Below, piece after piece: positions 25,815 through 34,310 of a stretch of 64,000 nucleotides of DNA. The stretch comes from Baekduia soli (GTDB lineage Bacteria > Actinomycetota > Thermoleophilia > Solirubrobacterales > Solirubrobacteraceae), in contig NZ_CP042430.1 in assembly GCF_007970665.1 (NCBI RefSeq), positions 3,534,001-3,598,000 of the forward strand. The letters are read 5' to 3'. The notes below the pieces were generated by a model, which saw only the letters and a list, made by a program, of their open reading frames with translations, searched no databases and was not told the DNA's origin. A program made the position numbers and the translations under genes. Position 1 is the first letter of the stretch. Each line of letters starts with the position of its first letter.

Positions 25815-26268
25815 GATCGCGCTCGCTCTGCTCGAGGACCCAGACCAGCGCCAGCACCCCGAACGTGATGGCCATGTCGGCCACGTTGAAGGCGGGCCAA
25901 TGGGGCAGCTTGATGAAGTCGGTCACCGCGCCGTCGCGGACGCGGTCGATGATGTTGCCCAGCGACCCGCCGAGCAGCAGACCGGTCGGCAGCCACACCA
26001 GGCGCCGGTCCAGGTGGGTCACGAAGTAGGCCAGCAGCGCGGCCAGGGCGCCGGCGACGAGCACCACCACGACGATCCCACCGCCCGCGAAGGCGCCGAA
26101 CGCGACGCCCGAGTTGCGCACGTGGACCAGCGTGATCCCCGGCAGCATCGAATCCTCCTCGCCGACCATGACGCTCCCGCGCACGGCGGCCTTGGCCACC
26201 TGGTCGACCAGGACGACCGCCGCGAGCACCAGGCCGGCCCGCAGCCACGAGCGCGTCCGGACGCTCAA
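25789..26268 (-). CDS. lspA: Lipoprotein signal peptidase (signal peptidase II)
   Basis: 159 residues. The best start is a TTG at 26268 overlapping the yggT stop (TTGA); the next candidate would remove the first membrane helix. Four membrane helices are seen. The conserved blocks DQVAKAAV, NSGVAFG, GGSLGNIIDR and WPAFNVAD are present; the Asp of NIIDR and of NVAD are the aspartyl protease pair. It cleaves prolipoproteins at the membrane. Confidence 0.9.
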   Translation of the reverse strand: MSVRTRSWLRAGLVLAAVVLVDQVAKAAVRGSVMVGEEDSMLPGITLVHVRNSGVAFGAFAGGGIVVVVLVAGALAALLAYFVTHLDRRLVWLPTGLLLGGSLGNIIDRVRDGAVTDFIKLPHWPAFNVADMAITFGVLALVWVLEQSERDHGSARRAR

Positions 26269-26576
26269 CCCCGGATGAGGGAGACGAGGAGGTTGCCGAC
26301 GACCACGAGCACGATGATGCCGATCATCGGGCTGAGGTCCAGCGGGCCGAACGGCGGGATGAACCGCCGGAAGATCGCCAGGTACGGCTCGCACACGTCG
26401 CGCAGGAAGTCCAGCAGCCCGCGAGACCAGCGCGAGTACGGGATGCGGCCGCCCACGGTGAAGAACATGGACGTGAAGATGTAGGCGATGATCAGGATCG
26501 TGTAGACGTAGATCAGCGCCGAGACGAACGAGGCCACCTGGTCGCGCGCGGTGGCGAGCACCAGGAGGGCGCTCAT
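26265..26576 (-). CDS. YggT-family membrane protein
   Basis: 103 residues from ATG 26576, which shares one base with the proC stop (TGATG). Two to three membrane helices flank a conserved loop GGRIPYSRWSRGLLDFLRD with CEPYLAIFRRFIPPFG and the ending DLSPMIGIIVL, all typical of YggT/YlmG. The family lies next to sepF in actinobacteria and Firmicutes and is linked to cell division or envelope homeostasis; its activity is unknown. Confidence 0.9.
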   Translation of the reverse strand: MSALLVLATARDQVASFVSALIYVYTILIIAYIFTSMFFTVGGRIPYSRWSRGLLDFLRDVCEPYLAIFRRFIPPFGPLDLSPMIGIIVLVVVGNLLVSLIRG

Positions 26577-27328
26577 CACGCGGCTCCCAGCACGGCGCCC
26601 AGGGCGTCGTCGAACGCCGCGCGGACGCCGGCATGCTCGAGGGCGGCCAGGCCGCGGGCGGTGGAGCCGCCCGGCGAGGTGACCTCGCGGCGGACGGCGA
26701 GCGTGTCGTTGCCGCGGGCACGCAGCAGCGCGGCGGTGCCCGCGAACGTCGCGACGACCATCTCGGAGGCCTTGTCGGGTGTGAGCCCGCGGCGCACGCC
26801 GGCGTCGACCTGGGCCTCGACGAGCAGCGCGACGTAGGCCGGCGCGCAGCTCATGAGTCCCATGGCCACGTCGACGAGCGCGTCGTCGACCTCGACGAGG
26901 GTGCCCAGCTCGGCGAAGAGACCGGCGACCGCGGCATCCAGGGCCTCGTCCTGCTCGGCGTCGGCGGCGCGGACGACGACGCCCTGGCGGAGCTCGACCG
27001 GCGTGTTGGGCAGGAAGCGGTAGACGGGCCGGCCGGGGTAGGCGACGCGCAGGTCCTCCAGGGGCACGCCGCCGAGGATCGACGCGACGGCCCGCGCGTA
27101 GGGGGCGACCTCGGCGGCGACCGCGTCGAGCTGGGCGGGCTTGTGGCAGAGGACGACGAGATCGGCCCGCTGGGCCAGCTCGACGTTGGTGGCCACGAAG
27201 GTCCCGCCGACCTCGTCGGCCAGCGCCTGCGCGCGGTCGGCCAGGGGGTCGGTGCAGAGCAGGGAACGGCGCCAGCCTCGGGCCAGACCCCGCGCCATGT
27301 TTCCCGATCCGACCAGTCCGACCTGCAT
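26576..27328 (-). CDS. proC: Pyrroline-5-carboxylate reductase
   Basis: 250 residues, slightly short for the family (about 265-275). It reduces pyrroline-5-carboxylate to proline with NAD(P)H. The Rossmann motif GLVGSGNMARGLARGW opens the protein, RFLPNTPVELRQG and the C-terminal signature VTSPGGSTARGLAALE are present. The position between sepF and yggT is typical of actinobacterial division clusters, where a ProC-like protein often occurs. A -10-like hexamer lies 9 bases before the ATG. Confidence 0.9.
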   Translation of the reverse strand: MQVGLVGSGNMARGLARGWRRSLLCTDPLADRAQALADEVGGTFVATNVELAQRADLVVLCHKPAQLDAVAAEVAPYARAVASILGGVPLEDLRVAYPGRPVYRFLPNTPVELRQGVVVRAADAEQDEALDAAVAGLFAELGTLVEVDDALVDVAMGLMSCAPAYVALLVEAQVDAGVRRGLTPDKASEMVVATFAGTAALLRARGNDTLAVRREVTSPGGSTARGLAALEHAGVRAAFDDALGAVLGAA

Positions 27329-27337
27329 GCCGGCGAC

Positions 27338-27343
27338 ACCATA
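27338..27343 (-). promoter_or_regulatory. Possible -10 element in front of proC
   Basis: TATGGT on the minus strand ends 9 bases before the proC ATG, in the 34-base gap after sepF. The same hexamer at the same distance precedes yggS. Confidence 0.4.
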
Positions 27344-27362
27344 GCGGCCCGCTCGGCACGGG

Positions 27363-27896
27363 CTAGGACTGGTTGAAGAAGCCCTTCTCGATGAGCTGGG
27401 CCCGCTCCTCCGCCGAGATCTCGACGTTGCGCGGGGTCAGCATGAAGACGCGGTCGGCGACCCGCTGCATCCCGCCGTCGAGGGCGTAGGTCAGCCCGGA
27501 GGCGAAGTCGATGAGGCGCTTGGACAGCTCGGTGTCGCTGGACTGCAGGTTGAGCACGACCGGGATGTCGTCCTTGAACCGGTCGGCGATCTGCTGGGCG
27601 TCGTTGAACGACTTGGGGATGACCAGGTGCATACGGACGTTGCCGCCGTTGCCCTCGCGAGCGACGGGACGCAGGACCGCCGTCCGCGAGCCCCGGTCGT
27701 CGTCGGCGAAGATGTCGTCGAAGTCGTTGCCCCGCCGGCGCGAGCTCAGGCGGCGGACGTTCGGCCGCTCGCGGTAGCGCTCCTCCGTGGCCCGCTCGGG
27801 CTCGTAGGGCTCCTGCTCGTCTTCGTAGGCTGCGTCGCGCTCCTCGGCAAGGCCGAAGTACACGAGCGTCCGATGCCAGCTGTCGCGAAACGCCAC
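27363..27896 (-). CDS. sepF: Cell division protein SepF
   Basis: 177 residues from GTG 27896. SepF binds FtsZ and the membrane and helps build the division septum. An N-terminal amphipathic stretch (FRDSWHRTLVYFGL) for membrane binding is followed by an acidic, disordered linker (20-80) and the SepF core (about 85-170) with VIPKSFNDAQQIADRFK, VVLNL and DFASGLTYALDGGMQRV. It lies between yggS and proC as in other actinobacteria. Confidence 0.95.
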   Translation of the reverse strand: MAFRDSWHRTLVYFGLAEERDAAYEDEQEPYEPERATEERYRERPNVRRLSSRRRGNDFDDIFADDDRGSRTAVLRPVAREGNGGNVRMHLVIPKSFNDAQQIADRFKDDIPVVLNLQSSDTELSKRLIDFASGLTYALDGGMQRVADRVFMLTPRNVEISAEERAQLIEKGFFNQS

Positions 27897-27902
27897 ACGC
27901 CC

Positions 27903-27908
27903 ACTTTA
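27903..27908 (-). promoter_or_regulatory. -10 element of sepF, leaderless type
   Basis: TAAAGT on the minus strand ends 6 bases before the sepF GTG, in the 38-base gap after yggS. Confidence 0.45.
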
Positions 27909-27934
27909 CGGCCTCCGCGCGACGTTTCCTGCAA

Positions 27935-28606
27935 CTAGCGATACAGCCTCGTGCCGATCCGCACGATCGTCGCCCCCTCCTCGACGGCGACGGCGAAGTC
28001 CTGGGTCGTGCCCATGGACAGGCGGGGCAGGTCGCGCTCGCCCGCCAGCTGCGCCAGCGCGGCGAACCAGCGTCGGCTGTCCTCGGGCGCCGCGGCCAGC
28101 GGCGGCATGGTCATCAGGCCGCCGACGCGGACGCCGGCCTCCTCGCACAGGCGCCCGACGACGTCGTCGAGGGCCGCGGGCGCGACGCCGGACTTGCCCT
28201 CCTCGCCGCTGATGTTGACCTCGACGAGGACCTCGGTGCCGGGCGCGGCGTGACGGCCGAGCTCGCGGATGACCGAGTCGCTGGAGACGGAGTGGATGAG
28301 CCGCACCAGCGGCAGGACCTGCCTGACCTTGCGGCTCTGGAGATGGCCGATGAAGTCCCACGTGAAGCCGGGGGCCGCGGCGGCCTTGCGGACGAGCTCC
28401 TGGGCCCGGTTCTCCCCGACCACGGTGATGCCGGCCTCGGCCAGGACCCCGAGATCGGCGACGTCGACGTACTTGACGGCGGCGAGGATCTCGACCGCGG
28501 CGGGGTCGCGCCCGGCCCGCCCGCAGGCGGCCTCGATCTCGGCGCGGACCTCGGCGAGGTTGCCCGCGACGCGCGCGGCGGTCAGTCCGGTGATGAGCTC
28601 GGGCAC
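27935..28606 (-). CDS. YggS-family PLP homeostasis protein
   Basis: 223 residues from GTG 28606; the longer open frame would add 39 low-complexity residues and cross the promoter. This alanine-racemase-fold protein binds pyridoxal phosphate and keeps its pool balanced. The PLP lysine lies in ILAAVKYVD, and GENRAQEL, WDFIGHLQSRKVRQVL, SGEEGKSG, LMTMPP and LSMGTTQDF are the expected family blocks. It is the first gene of the sepF cluster. Confidence 0.92.
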   Translation of the reverse strand: MPELITGLTAARVAGNLAEVRAEIEAACGRAGRDPAAVEILAAVKYVDVADLGVLAEAGITVVGENRAQELVRKAAAAPGFTWDFIGHLQSRKVRQVLPLVRLIHSVSSDSVIRELGRHAAPGTEVLVEVNISGEEGKSGVAPAALDDVVGRLCEEAGVRVGGLMTMPPLAAAPEDSRRWFAALAQLAGERDLPRLSMGTTQDFAVAVEEGATIVRIGTRLYR

Positions 28607-28610
28607 GGGA

Positions 28611-28631
28611 CCTAGACCATAAGGGGGGTCA
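28611..28631. promoter_or_regulatory. yggS -10 element within a repeated CTAGACCATA-GGGGGG motif
   Basis: On the minus strand TATGGT (28616-28621) ends 9 bases before the yggS start and can serve as its -10. The whole stretch CTAGACCATAAGGGGGGTCA also matches 38595-38613 in front of the Wzx and Wzz-like genes with a single gap, and more loosely 21633-21653. The repeat is longer than a -10 and may be a regulator site. Confidence 0.45.
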
Positions 28632-28785
28632 CGTCCCGGGGCCGTGGCGCGATCGCGGCCTGGGGAGCCGGATTCGCGCCCGATCAAGCGCGCGCGCGAG
28701 ACGGGAAGCACCCTGACCCCCACGGAGGGCCAGTCTTTGCCGGTCTCAACGAAAAGCCACCCCTTGCACGCGTAAATTGTGCGTC

Positions 28786-30771
28786 ATGGGTTCTGAGCCG
28801 AACGGCCGCTCGATGGCCGCTCCGAGATTGAAGGGCCGGGCGCGTCACGCGCTCCTCGGCGCGATCACCTGCCTCATCGTGGGGGCGACAGCGGCACCGG
28901 CGATGGCGTCGTCCGCCTCCATCGGCGGTGTGCCGGCTAGCGCCATCCGCGGGCAGTCGATCACGCCGGTTGCCCAGAATGTGGTCGTCGACGCCGGGTG
29001 TGTCGCGAACGAGTACTTGTGGTTCTACGATAGTCCTGCTTCCGGCACCGCCGATGAGACGACCTCTACCCCGACGGCGTCCGCCGTGTCGTTCTCGACG
29101 GTCGCAACACACACGGTCCGGCTGAGAGTGACCGAGGTCCAGGACCAGGCGGACACGGCCAACGTCTGTCCGAACGTCGACGTGGTCGCTCCTGCGGCGT
29201 CGGTGGACGTGGTCAACCTGAAGCCGAACGCGCCGACCATCAACGCCTTCACAAATCCCGCAACGGCCAACTCCCCGGTGACTTTCAGCGGAACCTTGAA
29301 TGGCGACCCTGATGGCGACAATCCGGTCAGTATCGTCGGTTGGACGTTCGGCAACGGCATCGGTTCCTCGTCGGATTCCCCGACTTACCAGTACCCGGCG
29401 GCCGGCACCTACACGGTGACGCTCACGGTGCAGGACAGCCTCGGAGCCCGGAACTCCAGCACGGCGCAGATCACGGTGAACCCGGCCAACCACGCGCCCG
29501 TCTGCCGGTCGATCAGCGCTGTCGCTTCGACCCCGCACACCCTGACGTTCATTTCGTCGTGCGCCGACGCGGACGCGGGTGAGACAGCCTCACTCGGCTA
29601 TAGCTGGAACTTCGGTGATGGCACTGTGCTGCCGGGTGCGGCCTCGGCCGCACACCGCTACACCTCACCGGGGACCAAGACGGTCACCGTCACGGCCACG
29701 GACATCAACGGGGCGTCCGATTCGTCGTTCGATAGCTTCTCGCCGCCCAACGGCAGCCCGACGGCGCAGTTCGACGCCTCTCCAAACATCGTGGGTCCCG
29801 GCGGCACCGTCACCCTCAACGCGCAGACATCGACCGACCCAGACGGAGACGTCCTGACCTATGGCTGGGACCTCAACAACGACGGCACGTTCACCGACGC
29901 GGCCGGTCCCTCCCTTACGACGACGTTCCCGACGACCGGTACCAAGACGATCCGCGTGCGCGTGACGGACGGCTGGGGCGGCTCGTCGACCGCGACGCAG
30001 TTCGTGACCGTCTCGCCCAACAACCCGCCGACGCCCGCCTTCACGTTTGCGCCCGTCGCGCCGCTCGTCGGTCAGGCCGTGACCTTCACCTCCACGACGG
30101 CTCCTGGCGGCGCGCCGCTGTCGGGTCTGGTCTGGGACCTGAACAACGACGGCCAGTTCGACGATGCCTCGGGGCCCACCGCCCAGGCGGCGTTCTCGGC
30201 GCCCGGGATCTACACGGTGCGCCTCATGGCCACCGACGCGAACTTCCCGGGCGGCGTCGTCACGTTCCAGCGGGTCAGCGTCTCCGCCCCGCCCCCGGCG
30301 GCCCCGACGGCTGGCCCAACGCCGATCACCGAGCCGATCGTCCAGGCCGCCGCGAAGCTCTCGCTCCTGCAGCCCGTGCCGATCGTCCGCATCCGCGGGC
30401 AGATCGTCCGCAACGGCGTGAGGATCACGCTCCTGTCGGTCCAGGCGCCCAAGGGCGCGACCGTCAAGGTCGTGTGCAAGGGCAAGGGCTGCCCGAAGCC
30501 GCCGTGCAAGACGACGGGCAAGGGCAAGAGCCGCAAGCGCGTCTGCCAGAAGGTCGCCAGCACGAGCCAGACCGTCAAGACGGGTGGCGTGCGCTTCAAG
30601 ACGATGCAGCGCACGCTGTCCTCCGGCGCTACCGTCGAGGTCTACGTGACGAAGCCCGGCTCCATCGGCAAGTACACCCGCTTCCGCATCCGCAAGGGCA
30701 AGGCGCCCGCCCGCCGCGACGCGTGCGTCATGTCCGGCAGCACGAAGTCGATCGCATGCCCGTCCGGGTAA
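28786..30771 (+). CDS. Secreted PKD-repeat surface protein
   Basis: 661 residues from ATG 28786. The N-terminus is a long signal peptide (about 1-40, basic then hydrophobic, PAMASS). At least four PKD-like domains follow at roughly 145-230, 230-320, 325-415 and 415-500, with WNFGDGTVLP, YGWDLNNDGTFTDA and LVWDLNNDGQFDDA. A Pro/Ala linker leads to a basic C-terminal module (about 530-661) rich in Lys and Cys (CKGKGCPKPPCK, CQKV). Codon choice in the first two thirds is visibly less GC-rich than in neighbours, with TCT, TTG and ATA-like codons, hinting at different ancestry. PKD domains mediate protein or glycan contacts outside the cell. Confidence 0.75.
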   Translation: MGSEPNGRSMAAPRLKGRARHALLGAITCLIVGATAAPAMASSASIGGVPASAIRGQSITPVAQNVVVDAGCVANEYLWFYDSPASGTADETTSTPTASAVSFSTVATHTVRLRVTEVQDQADTANVCPNVDVVAPAASVDVVNLKPNAPTINAFTNPATANSPVTFSGTLNGDPDGDNPVSIVGWTFGNGIGSSSDSPTYQYPAAGTYTVTLTVQDSLGARNSSTAQITVNPANHAPVCRSISAVASTPHTLTFISSCADADAGETASLGYSWNFGDGTVLPGAASAAHRYTSPGTKTVTVTATDINGASDSSFDSFSPPNGSPTAQFDASPNIVGPGGTVTLNAQTSTDPDGDVLTYGWDLNNDGTFTDAAGPSLTTTFPTTGTKTIRVRVTDGWGGSSTATQFVTVSPNNPPTPAFTFAPVAPLVGQAVTFTSTTAPGGAPLSGLVWDLNNDGQFDDASGPTAQAAFSAPGIYTVRLMATDANFPGGVVTFQRVSVSAPPPAAPTAGPTPITEPIVQAAAKLSLLQPVPIVRIRGQIVRNGVRITLLSVQAPKGATVKVVCKGKGCPKPPCKTTGKGKSRKRVCQKVASTSQTVKTGGVRFKTMQRTLSSGATVEVYVTKPGSIGKYTRFRIRKGKAPARRDACVMSGSTKSIACPSG

Positions 30772-31295
30772 GCAACCACGCCGTGATGGCGGGCGTCGGC
30801 GTCGGGCTGTTCGTCGGCGCCGGCGTCGCGTTCGGCCTGCACTCGGCCCCTGACGCCCCGCAGGCGGTGGACTCGCCGGTCGCCAGCCGGTCCACCGTGG
30901 TCGACGGCCCCAAGCACGCCTCCGCGACCTCGGGCCCGACCTCCGACGCGATCAAGAAGGCCCAGGGGCTCGAGAAGGCCGCCGCCGCCAAGCGGGCCAA
31001 GATCGCCGCCGCCCAGGCCCAGGCCCGCCGGCGCGCCGCCGCCAAGCGGGCCGCCGACCGGGCGGCCGCCAAGGCTGCCGCGCGCCTCACGGCCCAGCGC
31101 CAGGCCGCGAGCAACGCCGCGCAGAACGTCAACACCTCGGCGCCGGCGCCGACCCCCACGGTCACGCCCGCGCCCGCGGCGACCCAGAGGCCCGTCGCAA
31201 GGCCGACCCCGGCCCCGACGCCGGTCACGTCCACGCCCAAGACGACGACGAAGCCCAAGCCGTCGACGTCGGGCAGCTTCGACGACTCGGGCTGA
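30756..31295 (+). CDS. Membrane-anchored Ala/Lys-rich coiled-coil protein
   Basis: 179 residues if it starts at ATG 30756, overlapping the preceding gene by 16 bases; ATG 30786 is an alternative. One membrane segment (VMAGVGVGLFVGAGVAFGL) near the N-terminus is followed by an Ala/Lys/Arg/Gln-rich helix (about 65-125) likely to form a coiled coil, then a Pro/Thr/Ala-rich wall-spanning stretch ending STSGSFDDSG. No enzymatic motif. Probably translationally coupled to the PKD protein and located at the cell surface. Function unknown. Confidence 0.6.
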   Translation: MPVRVSNHAVMAGVGVGLFVGAGVAFGLHSAPDAPQAVDSPVASRSTVVDGPKHASATSGPTSDAIKKAQGLEKAAAAKRAKIAAAQAQARRRAAAKRAADRAAAKAAARLTAQRQAASNAAQNVNTSAPAPTPTVTPAPAATQRPVARPTPAPTPVTSTPKTTTKPKPSTSGSFDDSG

Positions 31296-31345
31296 TCGCC
31301 GCGGCGCCTGGGCGCGCCCCTCCCCACCCGGTCGACCTCGACCTT

Positions 31346-31388
31346 CGCTGGCCTTTGGTCGAGCAAAGATCCGGATCAAAGACCAGCG
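31346..31388. promoter_or_regulatory. Large inverted repeat upstream of the epimerase gene
   Basis: Two 15-base arms (31346-31360 CGCTGGCCTTTGGTC, 31374-31388 GATCAAAGACCAGCG) pair at 13 of 15 positions around a 13-base spacer. The palindrome GATCCGGATC (31368-31377) is nested inside. The dyad is centred about 45 bases before the -10 at 31410, a position expected for an activator or repressor site. Confidence 0.5.
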
Positions 31389-31409
31389 GTAATCCACGAC
31401 CTCCCTGCA

Positions 31410-31415
31410 TACGAT
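31410..31415 (+). promoter_or_regulatory. -10 element of the epimerase gene, leaderless type
   Basis: TACGAT ends 6 bases before ATG 31422. No -35 was assigned; the region where it should lie is next to the inverted repeat at 31346-31388. Confidence 0.5.
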
Positions 31416-31421
31416 TCAGCC

Positions 31422-32447
31422 ATGACGCCGGCCGACCTCAACTTCCCCTCCAACGGTGCCCCGACGCGCGGTCGCTCGGCGATCAGCACGTACGTGGTCA
31501 CCGGGGTCGCCGGCTTCATCGGCTCGCACCTGGCCGAGATGCTCCTGGCCCGCGGCGATGCCGTCATCGGCATCGACGCCTTCACGAGCTACTACCCCCG
31601 CAAGCTCAAGCGGGCCAACCTCGAGTACCTGACCGACAGCTCGCGCTTCTCCTTCCTCGAGGCCGACCTCAACGACGCGCCGCTCGAGTCGCTCTTCGCG
31701 GGCGTCGACGGCGTGTTCCACCTCGCCGCCCAGCCGGGCGTGCGCGGCAGCTGGGGCCAGGGCTTCGAGCACTACGTGCGCGACAACGTCCAGGCGACCT
31801 CGCGCGTCTTCGACGTCGCGGCGGCCGCGGGCGTCCGCGTCGTCTACGCCTCGTCCTCGTCGATCTACGGCGACGCGGAGGGCTACCCGACGACGGAGGC
31901 GACCACGCCGCAGCCCCGCTCGCCGTACGGCGTCACCAAGCTCACCTGCGAGCACCTGCACCGCGCGTTCTCGCTCAACAAGGGCCTGGACGCCGTCGGC
32001 CTGCGCTACTTCACCGTCTACGGCCCGCGCCAGCGCCCGGACATGGCGACGCAGCGCATCGCCGAGGCCCTGTGCGGCGGCGGCAGCTTCGAGGTGTTCG
32101 GCACGGGCGAGCAGTCCCGCGACGTCACCTACGTCGAGGACGCCGCCCGGGCGACGCTCACCGTCATGGAGGTCGCACCGACCGACCGCGTGTACAACGT
32201 CGGCGGCGGCAGCGAGACGACGCTGCGCGAGATCATCGCGACCTGCGAGCAGATCACTGGGGAGACGCTGGAGGTCACCTACACGACCGTCGCCGACGGC
32301 GACGTCAAGCGGACGGCGGCCGACACGTCGCTCATCCTCGAGGAGACGGGCTGGAGCCCGCAGGTCTCCCTGGAGGACGGGCTCACGAGCCAGCTGGCCC
32401 GCACCATGAGCCATCAGGCCTGGGAGGGGACGCCCGCCGTGGCCTAG
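31422..32447 (+). CDS. NAD-dependent nucleotide-sugar epimerase/dehydratase (extended SDR)
   Basis: 341 residues from ATG 31422. The Rossmann motif GVAGFIGSH is at 28-36, the catalytic Ser is in YASSSSIYGD and the Tyr-Lys pair in SPYGVTK. The wording (GIDAFTSYYPRKLKRANLE, RYFTVYGPRQRPDMA) is close to UDP-glucuronate 4-epimerases and UDP-glucose 4-epimerases, so it probably supplies an activated uronic acid or hexose for the polysaccharide locus. An uronate product would fit the alginate-lyase-like proteins, but the substrate is inferred. Confidence 0.88.
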   Translation: MTPADLNFPSNGAPTRGRSAISTYVVTGVAGFIGSHLAEMLLARGDAVIGIDAFTSYYPRKLKRANLEYLTDSSRFSFLEADLNDAPLESLFAGVDGVFHLAAQPGVRGSWGQGFEHYVRDNVQATSRVFDVAAAAGVRVVYASSSSIYGDAEGYPTTEATTPQPRSPYGVTKLTCEHLHRAFSLNKGLDAVGLRYFTVYGPRQRPDMATQRIAEALCGGGSFEVFGTGEQSRDVTYVEDAARATLTVMEVAPTDRVYNVGGGSETTLREIIATCEQITGETLEVTYTTVADGDVKRTAADTSLILEETGWSPQVSLEDGLTSQLARTMSHQAWEGTPAVA

Positions 32448-32518
32448 AGCCCGAGGAGTCCGGAGGCCCGGGTCGTCCGGGTCCACGGAGGGCTCGCCAC
32501 ACACGAGGGTCGAGGAAC

Positions 32519-32549
32519 GGGACCCGCCCGGTACTTCCGGGTGGGTCTC
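32519..32549 (+). terminator. Hairpin after the epimerase gene
   Basis: GACCCGCCCGG and CCGGGTGGGTC arms (one G-T pair) with a 5-base loop, extended by two pairs at the base. It lies about 70 bases after the epimerase stop and before the calcium-repeat gene. Confidence 0.5.
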
Positions 32550-32610
32550 GAGCAGTGCAGCACCAAGGAACTGGCAGCCAATGGGGGCCGCCATGATCAA
32601 GGAGGAACAC

Positions 32611-34009
32611 ATGGCCAAGCGCTCCGCGCTTGCCGCGATCGGCGTCGCCGTCGCGCTCACTGGGCTGTCCGCCCAGAGTGCCTTCGCCGGCACCATCGCC
32701 CGAGACACCGACGCCCAGACGGGCGTCACCCGGCTGCTGTTCGGCGAGAACCGCGTCTCGGCGAACGACCCGCTCGATCCGGCCAAGACCGTGCCGGCCG
32801 ACGAGCCGAACTCCATCACCGTCACGCTCAGCGGCGGGGTCTTCACGATCCGCGACAGCACGACGCCGCTCACCCCCGGACGCTGACCGGCTCGGGCTGC
32901 GACCAGGGAGCCGACATCAACACCGTCACGTGCTCGGCCGCGAACATCGCGCGGCTCGTCTTCCCGCTCGGGCTGAACAACGACACGTTCGACAACCAGA
33001 CCGCCACGCCGGCCGACATCAACGGCGGCGCAGGCACCGACACCATCATCAACTCGGGCGCCGGCGACGACACGATCGACACCAGCGGCAACTTCATCGA
33101 CACGATCAAGTCGTGCGGCCCCGGGACGGACAAGCTCCTGGCCGACAAGAACGACACCATCCTGGCCGGCAACGCCTGCGAGTCGATCATCATCAACGGC
33201 GTCGAGACGGTCCCGCCGGCCGGCGGCGGCACCGGCGGTGGCGGCACCCCGCCCCCGCCCCGGCCACCGGCGGCGGCACGAGCGGCGCGCAGCCTCCGGC
33301 GCCTCCCGTCAACGTCGCTCCGATCAACGCCGCACCGGCCGGCACCCCGGCCCCGGTCGAGTCGCTGCCCGTGGCCCCGACGTCGAAGCCGGGCGCCTGC
33401 GTGACCAAGTACATCGGCACCGCCGCGGCGGACCGCATCGATGGCTCCGGCGACGGCGACATCGAGTACGGCCTGGGCGGCAACGACTACATGACGGGCC
33501 AGTCCGGCGATGACTGCCTCTACGGCGGCCTCGGCGCCGACACGCTCATCGGCGCGGAGGGCATCGACCTCCTGGTCGGCGAGGCCGGCAACGACAAGCT
33601 GTACGGCGGCGACGGCAACGACCGCCTGTTCGGCAACGCCGGCAACGACCGCCTCTACGGCAACGCCGGCACCGATCGCCTCTCGGGCGGCGCGGGCGAC
33701 GACCGGGTCTCCGGCGACGCCGGCAACGACACGCTGTTCGGCTCCTCCGGCAAGGACAACATGACCGGCGGGTCGGGCAACGACAGCATCTCGGGCGGCC
33801 TGGGCAACGACACCATCTCCGGTGGCCCCGGTGCCGACACCATCACGGCTGGTCCCGGCCGCGACGTGGTCCGCGGTGACGCGGGCAACGACAAGATCAA
33901 CGTGCGCGACGGTCACCGTGACGTCGTCAACTGCGGCCCCGGCCGCGATCACGTCACCGCCGACAAGGTCGACGTCCTTCGCAACTGCGAGGTCGTCACC
34001 CGGCGCTGA
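32611..34009 (+). pseudogene. Secreted RTX-type calcium-repeat protein, two frameshifts
   Basis: AAGGAGG stands 5 bases before ATG 32611, and a signal peptide (MAKRSALAAIG to QSAFAGT) follows. The first frame stops at 32886 after DSTTPLTPGR. The next 370 bases continue the protein in a second frame (LTGSGCDQGADINTVTC, CGPGTDKLLADKNDTI) and, after a C-rich stretch near 33250-33270, a third frame carries the RTX repeats (GGNGxDxLxG type) to the stop at 34009. Both shifts need one extra C, in the runs near 32873-32877 and 33250-33265, to restore one protein of about 466 residues. Like the protein at 3798-5249 it ends in NCEVVTRR-type wording. Assembly error or true decay cannot be told apart here. 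Confidence 0.75.
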
Positions 34010-34025
34010 CGGGCCCCCATGGCCA

Positions 34026-34060
34026 GCGGTGCCGGGTGGTCCCCAGCTGCCCGGCACCGC
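34026..34060 (+). terminator. Hairpin after the calcium-repeat gene
   Basis: Perfect 11-base arms GCGGTGCCGGG and CCCGGCACCGC with a 13-base loop, 16 bases after the stop codon at 34009. Confidence 0.6.
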
Positions 34061-34147
34061 CGCCTTGGAACCTGGAGGCAAGACGCGATCACCCACGAGG
34101 GGCCCCAACCGGGAGGTGGGTCCCTCGTGGCGTTCGTGGGACCGGCC

Positions 34148-34310
34148 TCAGCCGTTCGGCAGGTGCACGACGAACCGCCCGGCCCGTCCCGCAGGCCGCG
34201 GGGCCACGACGCCCTCGACGAGCTCCGGCCGCGCGCCGACGCGCAGCTGCGCCGGCACGTCGACGACGATCTCGACGCCCCGCTCGCGCGGCCTCGGCGG
34301 TCGCCATGAG
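34148..34310 (-). pseudogene. Histidine kinase remnant
   Basis: The readable part is MATAEAAR in one frame joined to ERGVEIVVDVPAQLRVG and PELVEGVV in another, the end of a dimerisation helix and the start of an HATPase domain. It then jumps to RFVVHLPNG, the usual very end of such kinases, so the ATP lid region is deleted. It lies directly after the response-regulator remnant, the normal order of a two-component pair. Confidence 0.6.

Noticed and set aside
33480-33900. A tandem repeat that might be a CRISPR or DNA repeat array
   Set aside because: The period is 27 bases, coding for nine-residue RTX units with variable bases; no constant repeat-spacer structure exists.
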